Assembly: GCA_044238145.1 (NCBI GenBank)
Contig: JBIIDT010000005.1
Span: 7,001-71,000, forward strand
Source of the DNA: QWPN01 sp044238145
GTDB lineage: Bacteria; Planctomycetota; Planctomycetia; Pirellulales; UBA1268
Length of the DNA stretch: 64,000 nucleotides
Direction: 5' to 3'
Shown here: in pieces, positions 16,576 through 27,165 of the stretch
How positions within the stretch are numbered: position 1 is the stretch's first letter
Layout: each line of letters begins with the position of its first letter
Program-made: the position numbers and the translations under genes
The notes under the pieces: model-generated
What the model saw: only the letters and a program-made list of their open reading frames with translations
Databases searched by the model: none
What the model was told of the DNA's origin: nothing

Positions 16576-17571
16576 GTGCGCGTCGCCGCCTTCTCCATCC
16601 AGCCCTACGACCGGCAGTCGCTCGCCGCGGCCTCGGCGGGCCTGCCGCTGGAGTGGACCTGGCTCGAGTCCCGGCTCGAGCCCGCCACCGCCGAGCTCGC
16701 CCGCGGCGCGACGGCCGTCAACTGCTTCGTCAACGACGACCTCGGCGCCGCCACGCTCGACGCGCTCGCGGCGGCCGGCGTGCGGCTGATCACGCTCCGC
16801 TGCGCCGGCTTCAACCAGGTCGACCTCGCGGCGGCGGCGCGTCTCGGCCTGCCGGTGACCCGCGTGCCCGAGTACTCGCCGCACGCCGTCGCCGAGCACA
16901 CCGTGGCCCTGATGCTGATGCTCGACCGCAGGCTGCACAAGGCCTACAACCGGGTCCGCGAGGGCAACTTCTCGCTCGACGGCCTGCTCGGCTTCGACCT
17001 CCACGGCCGGACCGCGGGCGTGGTGGGCACCGGCCGGATCGGCCGCCGCGTGGCGGAGATCCTCCTCGGCTTCGGCTGCCGCGTGCTGGCCCACGACCCG
17101 AACCCGCCCGCCGACCTCGTCGCCCGCGGCGTCGCCTTCGTGCCGCTCGACGAGCTCTTCGCCACGGCCGACGTCGTCACGCTGCACTGCCCGCTGACGC
17201 CGGCCAGCCACCACATGATCGACGCCCGGGCGATCGCGCTGATGAAGCCGGGGGTGATGATCGTCAACACCAGCCGCGGCGGGCTGGTCGACACCCGGGC
17301 GGTGATCCACGGACTGAAGAGCGGTCGCATCGGCCACCTCGGCCTCGACGTCTACGAGGAGGAGGCCGACCTGTTCTTCACCGACCACAGCGACACCGTG
17401 ATCCGCGACGACGTGTTCATGCGGCTCTTGACCTTCCCTAACGTCGTCGTCACCGGCCACCAGGCCTTCTTCACGAGCGACGCCCTGGAGGCGATCGCGG
17501 CCCAGACGGTCCGCAACCTCCTCCACTTCCACCGTGGCGAGCCGCTCGAGGCGATGGTGACTCAGGCCTGA
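16576..17571 (+). CDS. ldhA: D-2-hydroxyacid (D-lactate) dehydrogenase
   Basis: A 331-residue NAD-dependent enzyme reducing a 2-oxoacid, most like the fermentative D-lactate dehydrogenase LdhA. The family landmarks are RCAGFNQVDL (substrate side, ~76-85), the dinucleotide motif GTGRIGR (~152-158), HCPLTPASHHMI, NTSRGGLVD with the catalytic Arg (~232), DVYEEEADLFF (Glu ~262) and the catalytic His in GHQAFFT (~294). The start is GTG 16576, with GGAG 8 nt upstream. Its stop lies inside the last codons of nadE on the other strand. Confidence 0.9.
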   Translation: MRVAAFSIQPYDRQSLAAASAGLPLEWTWLESRLEPATAELARGATAVNCFVNDDLGAATLDALAAAGVRLITLRCAGFNQVDLAAAARLGLPVTRVPEYSPHAVAEHTVALMLMLDRRLHKAYNRVREGNFSLDGLLGFDLHGRTAGVVGTGRIGRRVAEILLGFGCRVLAHDPNPPADLVARGVAFVPLDELFATADVVTLHCPLTPASHHMIDARAIALMKPGVMIVNTSRGGLVDTRAVIHGLKSGRIGHLGLDVYEEEADLFFTDHSDTVIRDDVFMRLLTFPNVVVTGHQAFFTSDALEAIAAQTVRNLLHFHRGEPLEAMVTQA

Positions 17572-19562
17572 GCCGCCGCGGCGCGGAGGGCGGCGAGTTC
17601 CCGGGCGTACCCACCGGAGAGGATCGGAAACCGGCACCAGGTCTTGGGGTCGAGGCTCTCGTCGTCGAGGTGGAAGGAGGGCGCGTACCGCTCCCGCTTC
17701 CACTGGTTGCGGCTCCAGAGCGTGAAGAACTTCTCCGTCCAGCGGGCGAGCTGCCCGCGGTCGTGATCCGGGAAGTCGGCCTGCAGCCGCCGCCAGACCT
17801 CGATCGGCCCGAGCCGGTCGCGGATCGCAGATCGCTCGGCCCGGTCGAGCACGTCGTAGGGCATGAGGTCGGCCTCGTCGGTCTGGTGCGCGGCGGCGGG
17901 CCGCAGCTCCGCGGTCGGGGCCTGCACGTTCACGGCCGCGAGGGCCGGGATCGGCCCCAGCCCCTCGGGCCCGGCCTTCTCCAGCCACGCGAGCCAGCGC
18001 CGCAGGTAGGCCTTGTCGATGCCGGCGATGGGCGCGATGCCGCCGGAGGTGTCGCCGTCCATCGTCGCGTAGCCCACCGCCGCCTCGGAACGGTTGCTCG
18101 TCGACACCAGCAGCTTGCCGGTGAGGTTGGCGAGCATCCACACGCCCGGCGAGCGGGCCCGGGCCTGCACGTTCTGCCGGGCGACGTCGTCGCGGCCCCA
18201 GTCGAGCGGTCGGCCCAGCGCCGCCGCCACGACCGCCTCGTAGCCGCGGACGACGGGCTCGACGTCGAACTCGTGAAACTCGGCGCCCAGCGCCTCGGCC
18301 AGGCCGCGGGCGGCCGCGCGGGTCACGGGTCCCGAGTTGGCCGTCGACTGGTAGACGCAGGTCAGCGCCGCCCGCACCAGGCCCCGCACCGCCGCCTCGC
18401 CGGAGCCGGATGGCACCGGCAGCCCGAGGCGTGCCGCCGCCGCCGCCGGCGACAGCTCGCCCGCGGCCAGCCGCACGGCGATCGCCACCAGGCAGGCGAC
18501 GGCCGACGAGTCGGCGCCGCCGCTCGCCGAGACGACGAAGCCGGGCGAGCGGCTCTTGCGGGCGTAGTCGAACAGGCCGAGGGCCACGGCCCGCGTGAAC
18601 TCCTCCTCCTTCACATGGCCGCCGTGCTCCCAGGCGGCGCGGTCGTCGGCCGGCCCCGCGGCCGGCGGCCGGCGGCCGGCGGGCCAGGCGAACGGCACCG
18701 CCACCACGTCCCCCTCGGCCGGGTCGGGCACGGGGGCGAAGGCGAGCCGGGCCTGCGCGGCCCGGAGTTCACCCACGTCGATGTCGGCGACGGCCAGAGA
18801 AAGGTCGGCGAACGAGAACCGCCGGCCCGCGGCCAGCATCCTGCCGGCGGCCGCGATCGTCACGCTGCCGTCGTAGATCGCACGGCCCGCCTCGTTGCCC
18901 ACGAAGTTGGCGTAGACGTAGCCGGTCGCGAAGGCGCGTGATCCTTCCTGCACCAAGCGACGGCGGATCTCGTCCTTGCCGAAGGCGAAGTGGCTCGCCG
19001 AGGGATTGAGGATCAGGTCGACCCCGCGGGCGGCAAGCGCCGCGCCCGGGCGGTCGGCCACCCAGGCGTCCTCGCAGATCTCGAAGCCGATCCGCAGGCC
19101 GCCGCAGTCGAACCGCAGGTCGCCCACGGGCACGTCGCGGCCGGCCACCGTCACGGCCCCCCGCTGCCCGCGCCGCCAGGGCCGGAACCACCGCGGCTCG
19201 TAGTGGATCCCCTCGCCGGCCAGATGCTGCTTGCAGGCGAACCCGGCCAGCCGGCCGTCGACCGCGACCGCCGCCGCGTCGAACAGGCCGTGCTCGAACT
19301 TCAGCGGCAGGCCGAGCGCCACGACCATCCCGGCCGTGTGGGGCACGATCTCGCCGAGCACCTCGAGCGCCGTCCGCTGCGCCCCGGCCGCGAAGAAGGC
19401 GTCCTCGCAGCCGTAGCCGCTGATGCACAGCTCGGGCAGGCAGAGCACGCTCGCCCCCGCCGCCCGCGCGGCGTCGATGGCGGCCAGGATGCGGTCACGG
19501 TTGCCGTCCCAGTCGAGCGGCGTCTGGTTGACCGCCGCTCCGGCGACACGGATGACGTTCAT
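17562..19562 (-). CDS. nadE: Glutamine-dependent NAD+ synthase
   Basis: A 666-residue two-domain enzyme making NAD from nicotinate adenine dinucleotide, ATP and glutamine. The N-terminal CN-hydrolase glutaminase shows Glu44 (LPEL), Lys111 (CKQHL) and Cys163 (EICEDAW). The C-terminal synthetase has the PP-loop SASGGADSS (345-353), STSNRSEAAVGY and a terminal KWKRERYAPSFHLD-like segment. Length fits the bacterial long form. ATG 19562 begins directly before the conserved IRVAGAAVNQTPLDW. Speciation of the operon is unclear; speA lies 26 nt upstream. Confidence 0.96.
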   Translation of the reverse strand: MNVIRVAGAAVNQTPLDWDGNRDRILAAIDAARAAGASVLCLPELCISGYGCEDAFFAAGAQRTALEVLGEIVPHTAGMVVALGLPLKFEHGLFDAAAVAVDGRLAGFACKQHLAGEGIHYEPRWFRPWRRGQRGAVTVAGRDVPVGDLRFDCGGLRIGFEICEDAWVADRPGAALAARGVDLILNPSASHFAFGKDEIRRRLVQEGSRAFATGYVYANFVGNEAGRAIYDGSVTIAAAGRMLAAGRRFSFADLSLAVADIDVGELRAAQARLAFAPVPDPAEGDVVAVPFAWPAGRRPPAAGPADDRAAWEHGGHVKEEEFTRAVALGLFDYARKSRSPGFVVSASGGADSSAVACLVAIAVRLAAGELSPAAAAARLGLPVPSGSGEAAVRGLVRAALTCVYQSTANSGPVTRAAARGLAEALGAEFHEFDVEPVVRGYEAVVAAALGRPLDWGRDDVARQNVQARARSPGVWMLANLTGKLLVSTSNRSEAAVGYATMDGDTSGGIAPIAGIDKAYLRRWLAWLEKAGPEGLGPIPALAAVNVQAPTAELRPAAAHQTDEADLMPYDVLDRAERSAIRDRLGPIEVWRRLQADFPDHDRGQLARWTEKFFTLWSRNQWKRERYAPSFHLDDESLDPKTWCRFPILSGGYARELAALRAAAAQA

Positions 19563-19588
19563 GGGTGATGCTCTCGTCGAGAACCGCC

Positions 19589-21514
<1,926 letters not shown>

Positions 21515-21621
21515 CCACGGCCCTCGCTGGCGGGCGTCCGGGTTCCGCCGGACTCGCGACGCCGTTTCAGAGTGTAGCGTGACGCGGCCGCGAGGCCATG
21601 CCAATCGGCGGGGACGGACCG

Positions 21622-22971
21622 TCAGACGGCGACGCGGGTCCAGCGGACGCGGGTGAAGATGACGAGCATCGCGAGCCCCCGGGCCGTGAGGTCGGCGGCC
21701 ATCGCGCACCAGGCGCCGACGGCACCCCAGCCGGCGGCCCGGATCACGCCCGCGCCGCCCGGGAGCACGACTTCCGGCCAGGCGAGGAAGATCGCCAGCG
21801 GCAGCCGGATGGCGACGAGCCCCAGGAAGTTCACGACCATCGGCGGCCGCGTGGCCCCGCCGCCGCGGAGCCCGCCGGAGAGCACCATCAGCAGGGCGAG
21901 CGACGGCTGGGCGAAGGCCACGATCCGCACCAGCCGGGCCGTCAGGCCGGCCACCTCCGGCTGCCGACCGGCCCCGCCCGTGAACCAGGCCGCCAGCGGC
22001 TCGGCCATCCACAGGAAGCCCGCCGCGGCGACCGACATGAAGGTCAGGCAGGCGACGGCGGCGCACCAGACACTTCCGCGGGCCCGGCGCTCGTCACGAG
22101 CCCCGAGGAACTGCCCGGCGAGCGTCGCCGCGGCGACCTGGAAGGCCGTGCCGGGGAGGAAGGCCAGCGACTCGATCGTGACGGCGACCGAGTGGGCGGC
22201 GGCGGCCACGTCGCCCAGCCGGTTGACGATCGAGAGGAAGGTCAGGTGGCAGGCGGCGTTGGCCAGGGCGTCGCCGCCGGCGGGCAGCCCCACGTGGACG
22301 ATGCGCCGCAGCGTGTGTGGATCCGGCCGCCAGTCGGCGGCCCGGGGTCCGAGCCGGCGGGCGAGGAGGGCGACGACGCAGCACGCCCCGGCCAGGTACC
22401 CCGCCGCGGTGCCCCAGGCCAGGCCCTCCCAGCCGAGCCGCGGCAGCCCGGCGAGCCCGGTCGCCAGGGCGAAGCTGGCGCCGGCATTGACGAGGTTCAC
22501 GACCGTCATACCGACGAGCCCCGCCACCATCGCACCCGAGCCGCGGAGCGCCGCCATGCCCACGTGGATGAGCATCATGGCCGGCAGCGCCGGCAGGACG
22601 ATTGCGAGGTAGCGGCCGGCCAACGCCGTGCTCCCTGCGGGCAGCCCCAGCCAGCCGAGGAACGTGCCGCCCCCGAGGGCGAGCAGAACCGCCGCCGCGC
22701 ACACGATCGCCCCCCCGACGAGCAGGGCCTGCGCCGTCGCCCGCCGCGCCGCCGGAGCGTCACCCGCCCCCACGGCCCGCGCCACGAGCGCCGTCGCCGC
22801 CACCGCCGGGAGGGCGAACGGCACCGGCAGGAAGGCGAGACAGTAGGCCACGAGCCCCACGGCCGCCAGCGGCTCCTCGCCGGCGAACAGGTTGCCAGCC
22901 AGCCACTTGTCGGTGAAGCCCACCGTCAGGCCGAGCAGCTGCTCGATCAGCACCGGCAGGACGAGACGCAC
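21622..22971 (-). CDS. MATE family efflux transporter
   Basis: A cation-coupled multidrug/organic efflux pump of about 450 residues with 12 predicted helices, in two related halves beginning RLVLPVLIEQLLGLTVGF and IVHVGLPAGGDALANAA. Typical MATE signals are GFTDKWLAG, the AVGAGDAPAARR loop and GTAFQVAAATLAGQFLGA. Coordinates use GTG 22971, but that lacks a good ribosome site and begins inside helix 1. A CTG at 23037 with GGAGG 6 nt upstream would add 22 plausible residues. Substrate unknown. Confidence 0.9.
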   Translation of the reverse strand: MRLVLPVLIEQLLGLTVGFTDKWLAGNLFAGEEPLAAVGLVAYCLAFLPVPFALPAVAATALVARAVGAGDAPAARRATAQALLVGGAIVCAAAVLLALGGGTFLGWLGLPAGSTALAGRYLAIVLPALPAMMLIHVGMAALRGSGAMVAGLVGMTVVNLVNAGASFALATGLAGLPRLGWEGLAWGTAAGYLAGACCVVALLARRLGPRAADWRPDPHTLRRIVHVGLPAGGDALANAACHLTFLSIVNRLGDVAAAAHSVAVTIESLAFLPGTAFQVAAATLAGQFLGARDERRARGSVWCAAVACLTFMSVAAAGFLWMAEPLAAWFTGGAGRQPEVAGLTARLVRIVAFAQPSLALLMVLSGGLRGGGATRPPMVVNFLGLVAIRLPLAIFLAWPEVVLPGGAGVIRAAGWGAVGAWCAMAADLTARGLAMLVIFTRVRWTRVAV

Positions 22972-23034
22972 GACCGGGCGGACGGTGCCCGCCAGGCCGG
23001 TGATCCCCCGCGTCGCGGCCGGATGGTCCCGTGT

Positions 23035-23048
23035 CAGTGTCCGCCTCC
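23035..23048 (-). promoter_or_regulatory. Shine-Dalgarno before a possible CTG start of the MATE gene
   Basis: On the minus strand GGAGG (23044-23048) lies 6 nt before CTG (23035-23037), which is in frame with the MATE coding sequence. An in-frame TGA lies just upstream. The added residues end in GTVRPVVRLVLPV, a natural MATE N-terminus. No ATG, GTG or TTG in this stretch has comparable spacing. Confidence 0.45.
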
Positions 23049-23132
23049 GTCACGCGTCCTGGTTTCAACGGCTCATCGTAGCGGGCGGCGATCGATCCGG
23101 TGCGAGAAGCCGCATGCGGCGCCATGCGGGGA

Positions 23133-23274
23133 GGCGAGGGGCTGCCCGTGACGTCGAGCCGGCGTAGGTGGCCAGCGCAGCCCGGAGGGCGGAGCGCCGA
23201 CACCTCCGAGAGAGCGGAGGGCATGGATGCCCGGAGCGAACGTCCGGGCGAGACGGCACGGGCGGCCCCGAGCC
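23133..23274. repeat. Structured intergenic repeat, copy 1
   Basis: A 142-bp intergenic element related over its full length to the element at 46361-46501. Its ends are imperfect inverted repeats (23133-23147 against 23260-23274; 12 of 15 match). Internal hairpins include AGGTG 166-170/CACCT 201-205, GCCC 180-183/GGGC 187-190, CCTCCG 203-208/CGGAGG 215-220, GGGCA 219-223/TGCCC 228-232 and CCCGGA 230-235/TCCGGG 243-248 (all offsets from 23000). Some share bases, so alternative folds compete. It lies between the DUF1501 stop and the MATE gene. Mobile MITE/REP-like repeat or RNA element are the options. Confidence 0.7.
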
Positions 23275-23325
23275 GTTTCGTTCGATCGGACGGCGGTCAG
23301 AGACCGCCGCACCCGGGCGGCCGCG

Positions 23326-24603
23326 TCAGGCGAACAGTTCCTTGATCACCTTGCCGGAGTTGGCGATTTTCATCGGCCGGCCGTTCTTGGCCGTGAAGGT
23401 CGTCTCCAGCGAGATGCCGAGCGCCTTGAGCACGCTGGCCATCAGATCCTGCGACGAGTAGGGCTCGGTGACGACCTCCTTGCCGTCGGAGCTCGTCTCG
23501 CCCACGGCGATGCCCCGCTTGAAGCCGCCGCCGCCGACCACCGTGCTCCAGCTGCGGGCCCAGTGATCGCGACCGCCGCCGCCGTTGATGTTCGGCGTCC
23601 GGGAGAACTCGCCCATCCACACGATCACGGTGTCGTCGAGCATGCCGCGGTCCGCGAGGTCGGTGACGAGGGCCGACATCGCCTTGTCGAGCTCGGGCAG
23701 CTTCTGCTCGGAGAGCGTGGTGAAGATGTTGGCGTGGTTGTCCCAGCCGCCGAGATCGACCTCGACGAAGGGCACGCCCATCTCGACCAGTCGCCGGGCC
23801 ATGAGGCAGCCGCGGCCGAAGCCGGTGGTGCCGTAGCGATCCTGCACCTCCTTGGGCTCCTTCATGACCTTGAAGGCCTCCATCTGGCTGCTGGTCATCA
23901 GCTTGACCGTCTTCTGGATGACCTTCGCATGGTCGTCGGCCGAGCCGCCACGCTTCTCGCCGATGAAGCCCTTCTCGATCGTGGCCAGCATCTCCAGCCG
24001 CTGGGCGAGGCGGGCCGGGTCGATGCCCATGTCGAGGTTGCGGACGTTGCCGTTGGAGTCGACCACGAACGGGGCCCACGTCATGCCGAGGAAGCCGGGG
24101 CCGACGCTGCCGCCGCCGACCGAAACGAACGGCGGGATCTCCAGGTCGGGCACCTGGTCGGCCAACTCGTGGGCGATCACCGAGCCGTAGCTCGGGTGCT
24201 CGACGTTCGGGTTCGGGACGTAGCCCGTATGCATGTAGTAGCGGCCGCGGTTGTGGTCGGCCTCGCGGGTGCTCATCGACCGCACGATCGCCATGTGGTG
24301 CATCTGCTGGGCCATGAGCGGCATGTGCTCGCAGATCTGCACGCCGTCGGCCGACGTGGCCACCGGCTTGAAGGGGCCGCCCGTGGCCGCGCCCGGCTTG
24401 AGGTCCCAGATGTCCATCGTGCTGGGGCCGCCGCCCATCCAGAGCATGATGCAGGCCTTGTGCCGCTTCCGCAGGTCGGAGGCGTTGGCGAGGATCGAGT
24501 TGGTGAACGCGGTCGCCGGGGAGGCGAGGGCCGCGGCCCCGGCCAGGTGGCTGATGAAGTGCCGGCGGTTCATGCCGGACGGCAGGAAGTCGAAACTGGC
24601 CAT
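23326..24603 (-). CDS. DUF1501 family exported protein
   Basis: A 425-residue member of DUF1501, a sulfatase/alkaline-phosphatase-fold family abundant in planctomycetes. The N-terminus NRRHFISHLAGAAALASP has a twin-arginine-type leader, so Tat export is likely. Family signatures are MLWMGGGPSTMDIWDLKPG, HMPLMAQQMHHMAIVRSM, DHNRGRYYMHTGY, HPSYGSV, VDLGGWDNHANIF and GEFSRTPNINGGGGRDHW. ATG 24603 has AGGAG 7 nt upstream. Such genes usually follow a DUF1549/DUF1553 partner, as here (110-nt gap). The substrate is unknown. Confidence 0.93.
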   Translation of the reverse strand: MASFDFLPSGMNRRHFISHLAGAAALASPATAFTNSILANASDLRKRHKACIMLWMGGGPSTMDIWDLKPGAATGGPFKPVATSADGVQICEHMPLMAQQMHHMAIVRSMSTREADHNRGRYYMHTGYVPNPNVEHPSYGSVIAHELADQVPDLEIPPFVSVGGGSVGPGFLGMTWAPFVVDSNGNVRNLDMGIDPARLAQRLEMLATIEKGFIGEKRGGSADDHAKVIQKTVKLMTSSQMEAFKVMKEPKEVQDRYGTTGFGRGCLMARRLVEMGVPFVEVDLGGWDNHANIFTTLSEQKLPELDKAMSALVTDLADRGMLDDTVIVWMGEFSRTPNINGGGGRDHWARSWSTVVGGGGFKRGIAVGETSSDGKEVVTEPYSSQDLMASVLKALGISLETTFTAKNGRPMKIANSGKVIKELFA

Positions 24604-24713
24604 GTCAGGGCTCCTGGGAGATGGAAAGGCGGCCGGGGCGGCGATCCACAGTGTATTTCGGCAACGGGCGGGCGGTTTATTTCCGGTGCAGGGATGGCCC
24701 CGCAGGCGTGGAA

Positions 24714-26414
24714 TCAATGGTTGATGATGAACTCGTTCGAATTGAGGACGGCCCACCAGATGTCCTGGAGGGAGCCGATGACGTCGCCCTTGCGGGCACC
24801 GAGCATCGCATTGGCGGCCGACAGCTCCTTCGAGGACGGCTTCCGCGCCAGGGCTGCCAGGTACAGGGTGTCGATTTTGGCCTTGGGGGAGGCCCCACTC
24901 GAGGCCACGGCGTCGAGGAAGCCCCCCTTGCCCGTGCCGGTGGCCTGCTTGATCAGGTCCCCGTTGAACATCATCAGCACCTGGGGAATCGACCCGTTGA
25001 ATGTCGTCGCGTCGTCCCCCTCGTCGGTGCCGAAGGCGATCACGAACTGTGACATCCACTGGTCCTTCTTCTTGGCCGCCTCCTCGCCGGACTGGGTCTT
25101 GTCGGCCTGGGTGGCGGTGAGCAGCGATTCGTAGAGCTGCTCGGCCTGCATCTGCCGCAGGTAGAAGTGCGAGAACTTCGGCTTCTCGCCGAGCGCAGGA
25201 TCGTCCTTGACGTTGCCGGCCGTCGTGCGACTGGAGAGGGCGTAGGGGCGCGAGAGCACGATCCAGCGCACCAAGCCCTTGAGGTCGAAGCTCTGCTCGC
25301 GGAACCGCTCGGCCAGGCCGTCGAGGAGCTCGGGGTGCGACGGGGGGTTGTGCTCACCCAGATCGTCGACGGGCTTGGTGAAGCCGTAGCCGAGAAAATG
25401 ACCCCACATTCGGTTGGCGATCGCCTTGGCGAAGTATGGGCTGCCCTTGATGAGCTTCGCCAGCTCCCGCCGCCGGTGCACACCGTAGGGAGAGCCATCC
25501 TCCAGCTTGCCCGGCAGGTAGCCGCTCTTGGAGATCTCCGTGCCGTCGACGAACACCGGATAGGCCACCTTCATCAGCCCGTTCCGCAGCTCGTAGTACA
25601 GCTCGGCCTCCTCGGCGTTGCCCCCTTCGCCGGCCCAGTCCTCGTCGACGAGCTCCACCCACTGCACGTCTCGCGAACCGTCGAAGCGGCGCAGGGCCCG
25701 GGTCTGGCGAAAGAAGGCGTTCATCTCCCAGAACTGGTTCTGCTTGCCCTTATTGAACGGATGGTTGTGGCACTGGGTGCACTGCACTTGCAGCCCGAGG
25801 AAGATCTGGGCGGTCTTGGCCGTCGCCTGGACGGCGTTCTCCACGCCCATCTCCTCCATCTTTCCGGCGAGAAAGTTCGTGGCGCCGTTGAAGCCGTCCA
25901 CGTCCTTGCGATTGGCGTTGGCGCCGGTCGCCGTGACGAGTTCCTCCATGAACTGATCGTAGGGAACGTTCTTGGAGAAGGCCCGACGCAGGTACTGCCG
26001 CATGCCGGACCGGTTGACCCGCTCGTTGGCGACGTCGCGGCCGATGAGGACCGTGGTCCAGACGTCGGTCCAGTTGCGGGCATATTCGTCGATGTAGTCG
26101 TCGCCCAGCAGCCGGTCGACGAGCGCCTTTCGCTTGCTGGGCGTGCTGTCGGAGAGGAAGCGCTGCAGCTCGTCCGTCGACGGGATGCGGCCGATGACGT
26201 CGAGATGCAGCCGCCGGCACCACTCTCCGTCCGTCGCGGCCGCGGAGGGCTGGATCTCCGCGTCGGCCCAGCCCGCGGCGACCTGCTCGTTGATGTACTT
26301 GACCTGCGGGATCCCGTAATGCTCGTCGGCCGGCGGGGCGGCGGCCGTCACGGAGAGCAGGGCCAGCCCGAGGCAGCCGCCGGCGAGGAGCCTGGCCAAT
26401 CCGATCCGACTCAT
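24714..26414 (-). CDS. DUF1549/DUF1553 exported protein
   Basis: A 566-residue planctomycete protein with a signal peptide (residues ~7-26). DUF1549 occupies the N-terminal half (RRLHLDVIGRIP, YARNWTDVWTTVLIGR, NVPYDQFMEELVTATG). It contains one CxxCH motif, CTQCHNHPF (~212-220), a potential c-type haem site seen in this family. DUF1553 follows (HRRRELAKLIKG, FAKAIANRMWGHFLGYGFT, HPELLDGLAERF, DLKGLVRWIVLSRPYALSS). This version has no separate PSCyt cytochrome domain. It is paired with the DUF1501 gene downstream; the pair's reaction is not known. Confidence 0.93.
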   Translation of the reverse strand: MSRIGLARLLAGGCLGLALLSVTAAAPPADEHYGIPQVKYINEQVAAGWADAEIQPSAAATDGEWCRRLHLDVIGRIPSTDELQRFLSDSTPSKRKALVDRLLGDDYIDEYARNWTDVWTTVLIGRDVANERVNRSGMRQYLRRAFSKNVPYDQFMEELVTATGANANRKDVDGFNGATNFLAGKMEEMGVENAVQATAKTAQIFLGLQVQCTQCHNHPFNKGKQNQFWEMNAFFRQTRALRRFDGSRDVQWVELVDEDWAGEGGNAEEAELYYELRNGLMKVAYPVFVDGTEISKSGYLPGKLEDGSPYGVHRRRELAKLIKGSPYFAKAIANRMWGHFLGYGFTKPVDDLGEHNPPSHPELLDGLAERFREQSFDLKGLVRWIVLSRPYALSSRTTAGNVKDDPALGEKPKFSHFYLRQMQAEQLYESLLTATQADKTQSGEEAAKKKDQWMSQFVIAFGTDEGDDATTFNGSIPQVLMMFNGDLIKQATGTGKGGFLDAVASSGASPKAKIDTLYLAALARKPSSKELSAANAMLGARKGDVIGSLQDIWWAVLNSNEFIINH

Positions 26415-26509
26415 GGAAACCTCGGTGGGTGCGGGTGCCCTGTCCCTACGCACGAAGTCTATTCGTGGAGCGCGGCCCGGCCTATTCCCCGTCGCTCGGC
26501 GCACGGCTG

Positions 26510-26529
26510 GGACGGCCGAAAAACCGTCC
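26510..26529 (-). terminator. Hairpin downstream of rplQ
   Basis: GGACGG/CCGTCC arms (510-515 and 524-529, offset 26000) enclose an 8-nt loop that is T-rich on the coding (minus) strand. It begins 10 nt past the rplQ stop, the end of the ribosomal superoperon. The T run is in the loop rather than after the stem, so it is not a canonical intrinsic terminator. Confidence 0.3.
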
Positions 26530-26539
26530 GCGAGCCACT

Positions 26540-27118
26540 TCAGGTGCGGGCCGGACGGCCCTCGACCCGAGGGGCAGCGGCCGCGGCCGTCCCCGAACCG
26601 ACGTCCACGAACTCGAGCATGGCCCGCGGGCCGGCGTCGCCCAGCCGCGGGGTCGCGAGCTTGAGGATCCGGGTGTAGCCGCCGGGCCGATCGGTGAACC
26701 GGGGGGCGATCCGCTCGAAGAGAATCCGCGCGGCCTGCTTGTCGCCGAGCAACTGCACGACCCGGCGGCGGGCCTTGACGGCGGGGGCCATGGCCCGGGC
26801 CCACTTGCCCCAGGCGTCGCTCTGCCGCCACTTCTTCCACTCGGCGGAGTCGCGGTCGGCCGTGGAACCAAACTCGCGAGCCTGACCGGCGGCCTCGAGG
26901 CCCCGCTTGGCGATGGTCACGCACCGCTCCACGAGCGGACGGACCTCCTTCGCCTTGGCGAGCGTGGTGACGATCCGGCCGGCGACCTTGGGATTGCCGG
27001 GCTCGCCCGCCTCCGTCTCCCGCTCGGTGAGCATGAGGGCCGAGGCGAGATTCCGGAGCAGGGCCCGCTGGTGCGACGGACTGCGGCCGAGCACCCGGCC
27101 CTTGCGACGATGACGCAT
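26540..27118 (-). CDS. rplQ: 50S ribosomal protein bL17 (expanded)
   Basis: Large-subunit protein near the peptide exit. The N-terminus MRHRRKGRVLGRSPSHQRALLRNL and C-terminal RFTDRPGGYTRILKL...ARAMLEFVDV are bL17, but the protein is 192 residues, against about 120-130 normally. The extra sequence is a ~14-residue insert after LMLTERE and a ~45-residue Lys/Trp/Arg-rich insert (about residues 75-120, including DSAEWKKWRQSDAWGKWAR), plus an Ala-rich tail. It is the last gene of the superoperon, 47 nt after rpoA. Confidence 0.96.
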   Translation of the reverse strand: MRHRRKGRVLGRSPSHQRALLRNLASALMLTERETEAGEPGNPKVAGRIVTTLAKAKEVRPLVERCVTIAKRGLEAAGQAREFGSTADRDSAEWKKWRQSDAWGKWARAMAPAVKARRRVVQLLGDKQAARILFERIAPRFTDRPGGYTRILKLATPRLGDAGPRAMLEFVDVGSGTAAAAAPRVEGRPART

Positions 27119-27165
27119 GACTCGTGTCTCCTAAGCGTGGTAACCGGCGGGGCGTCGCCCCGCGA

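Noticed and set aside
26415..26509. Possible tRNA or small RNA between the DUF1549 gene and rplQ
   Set aside because: No cloverleaf, T-loop or CCA-like end; only the short hairpin at 26510 was kept.
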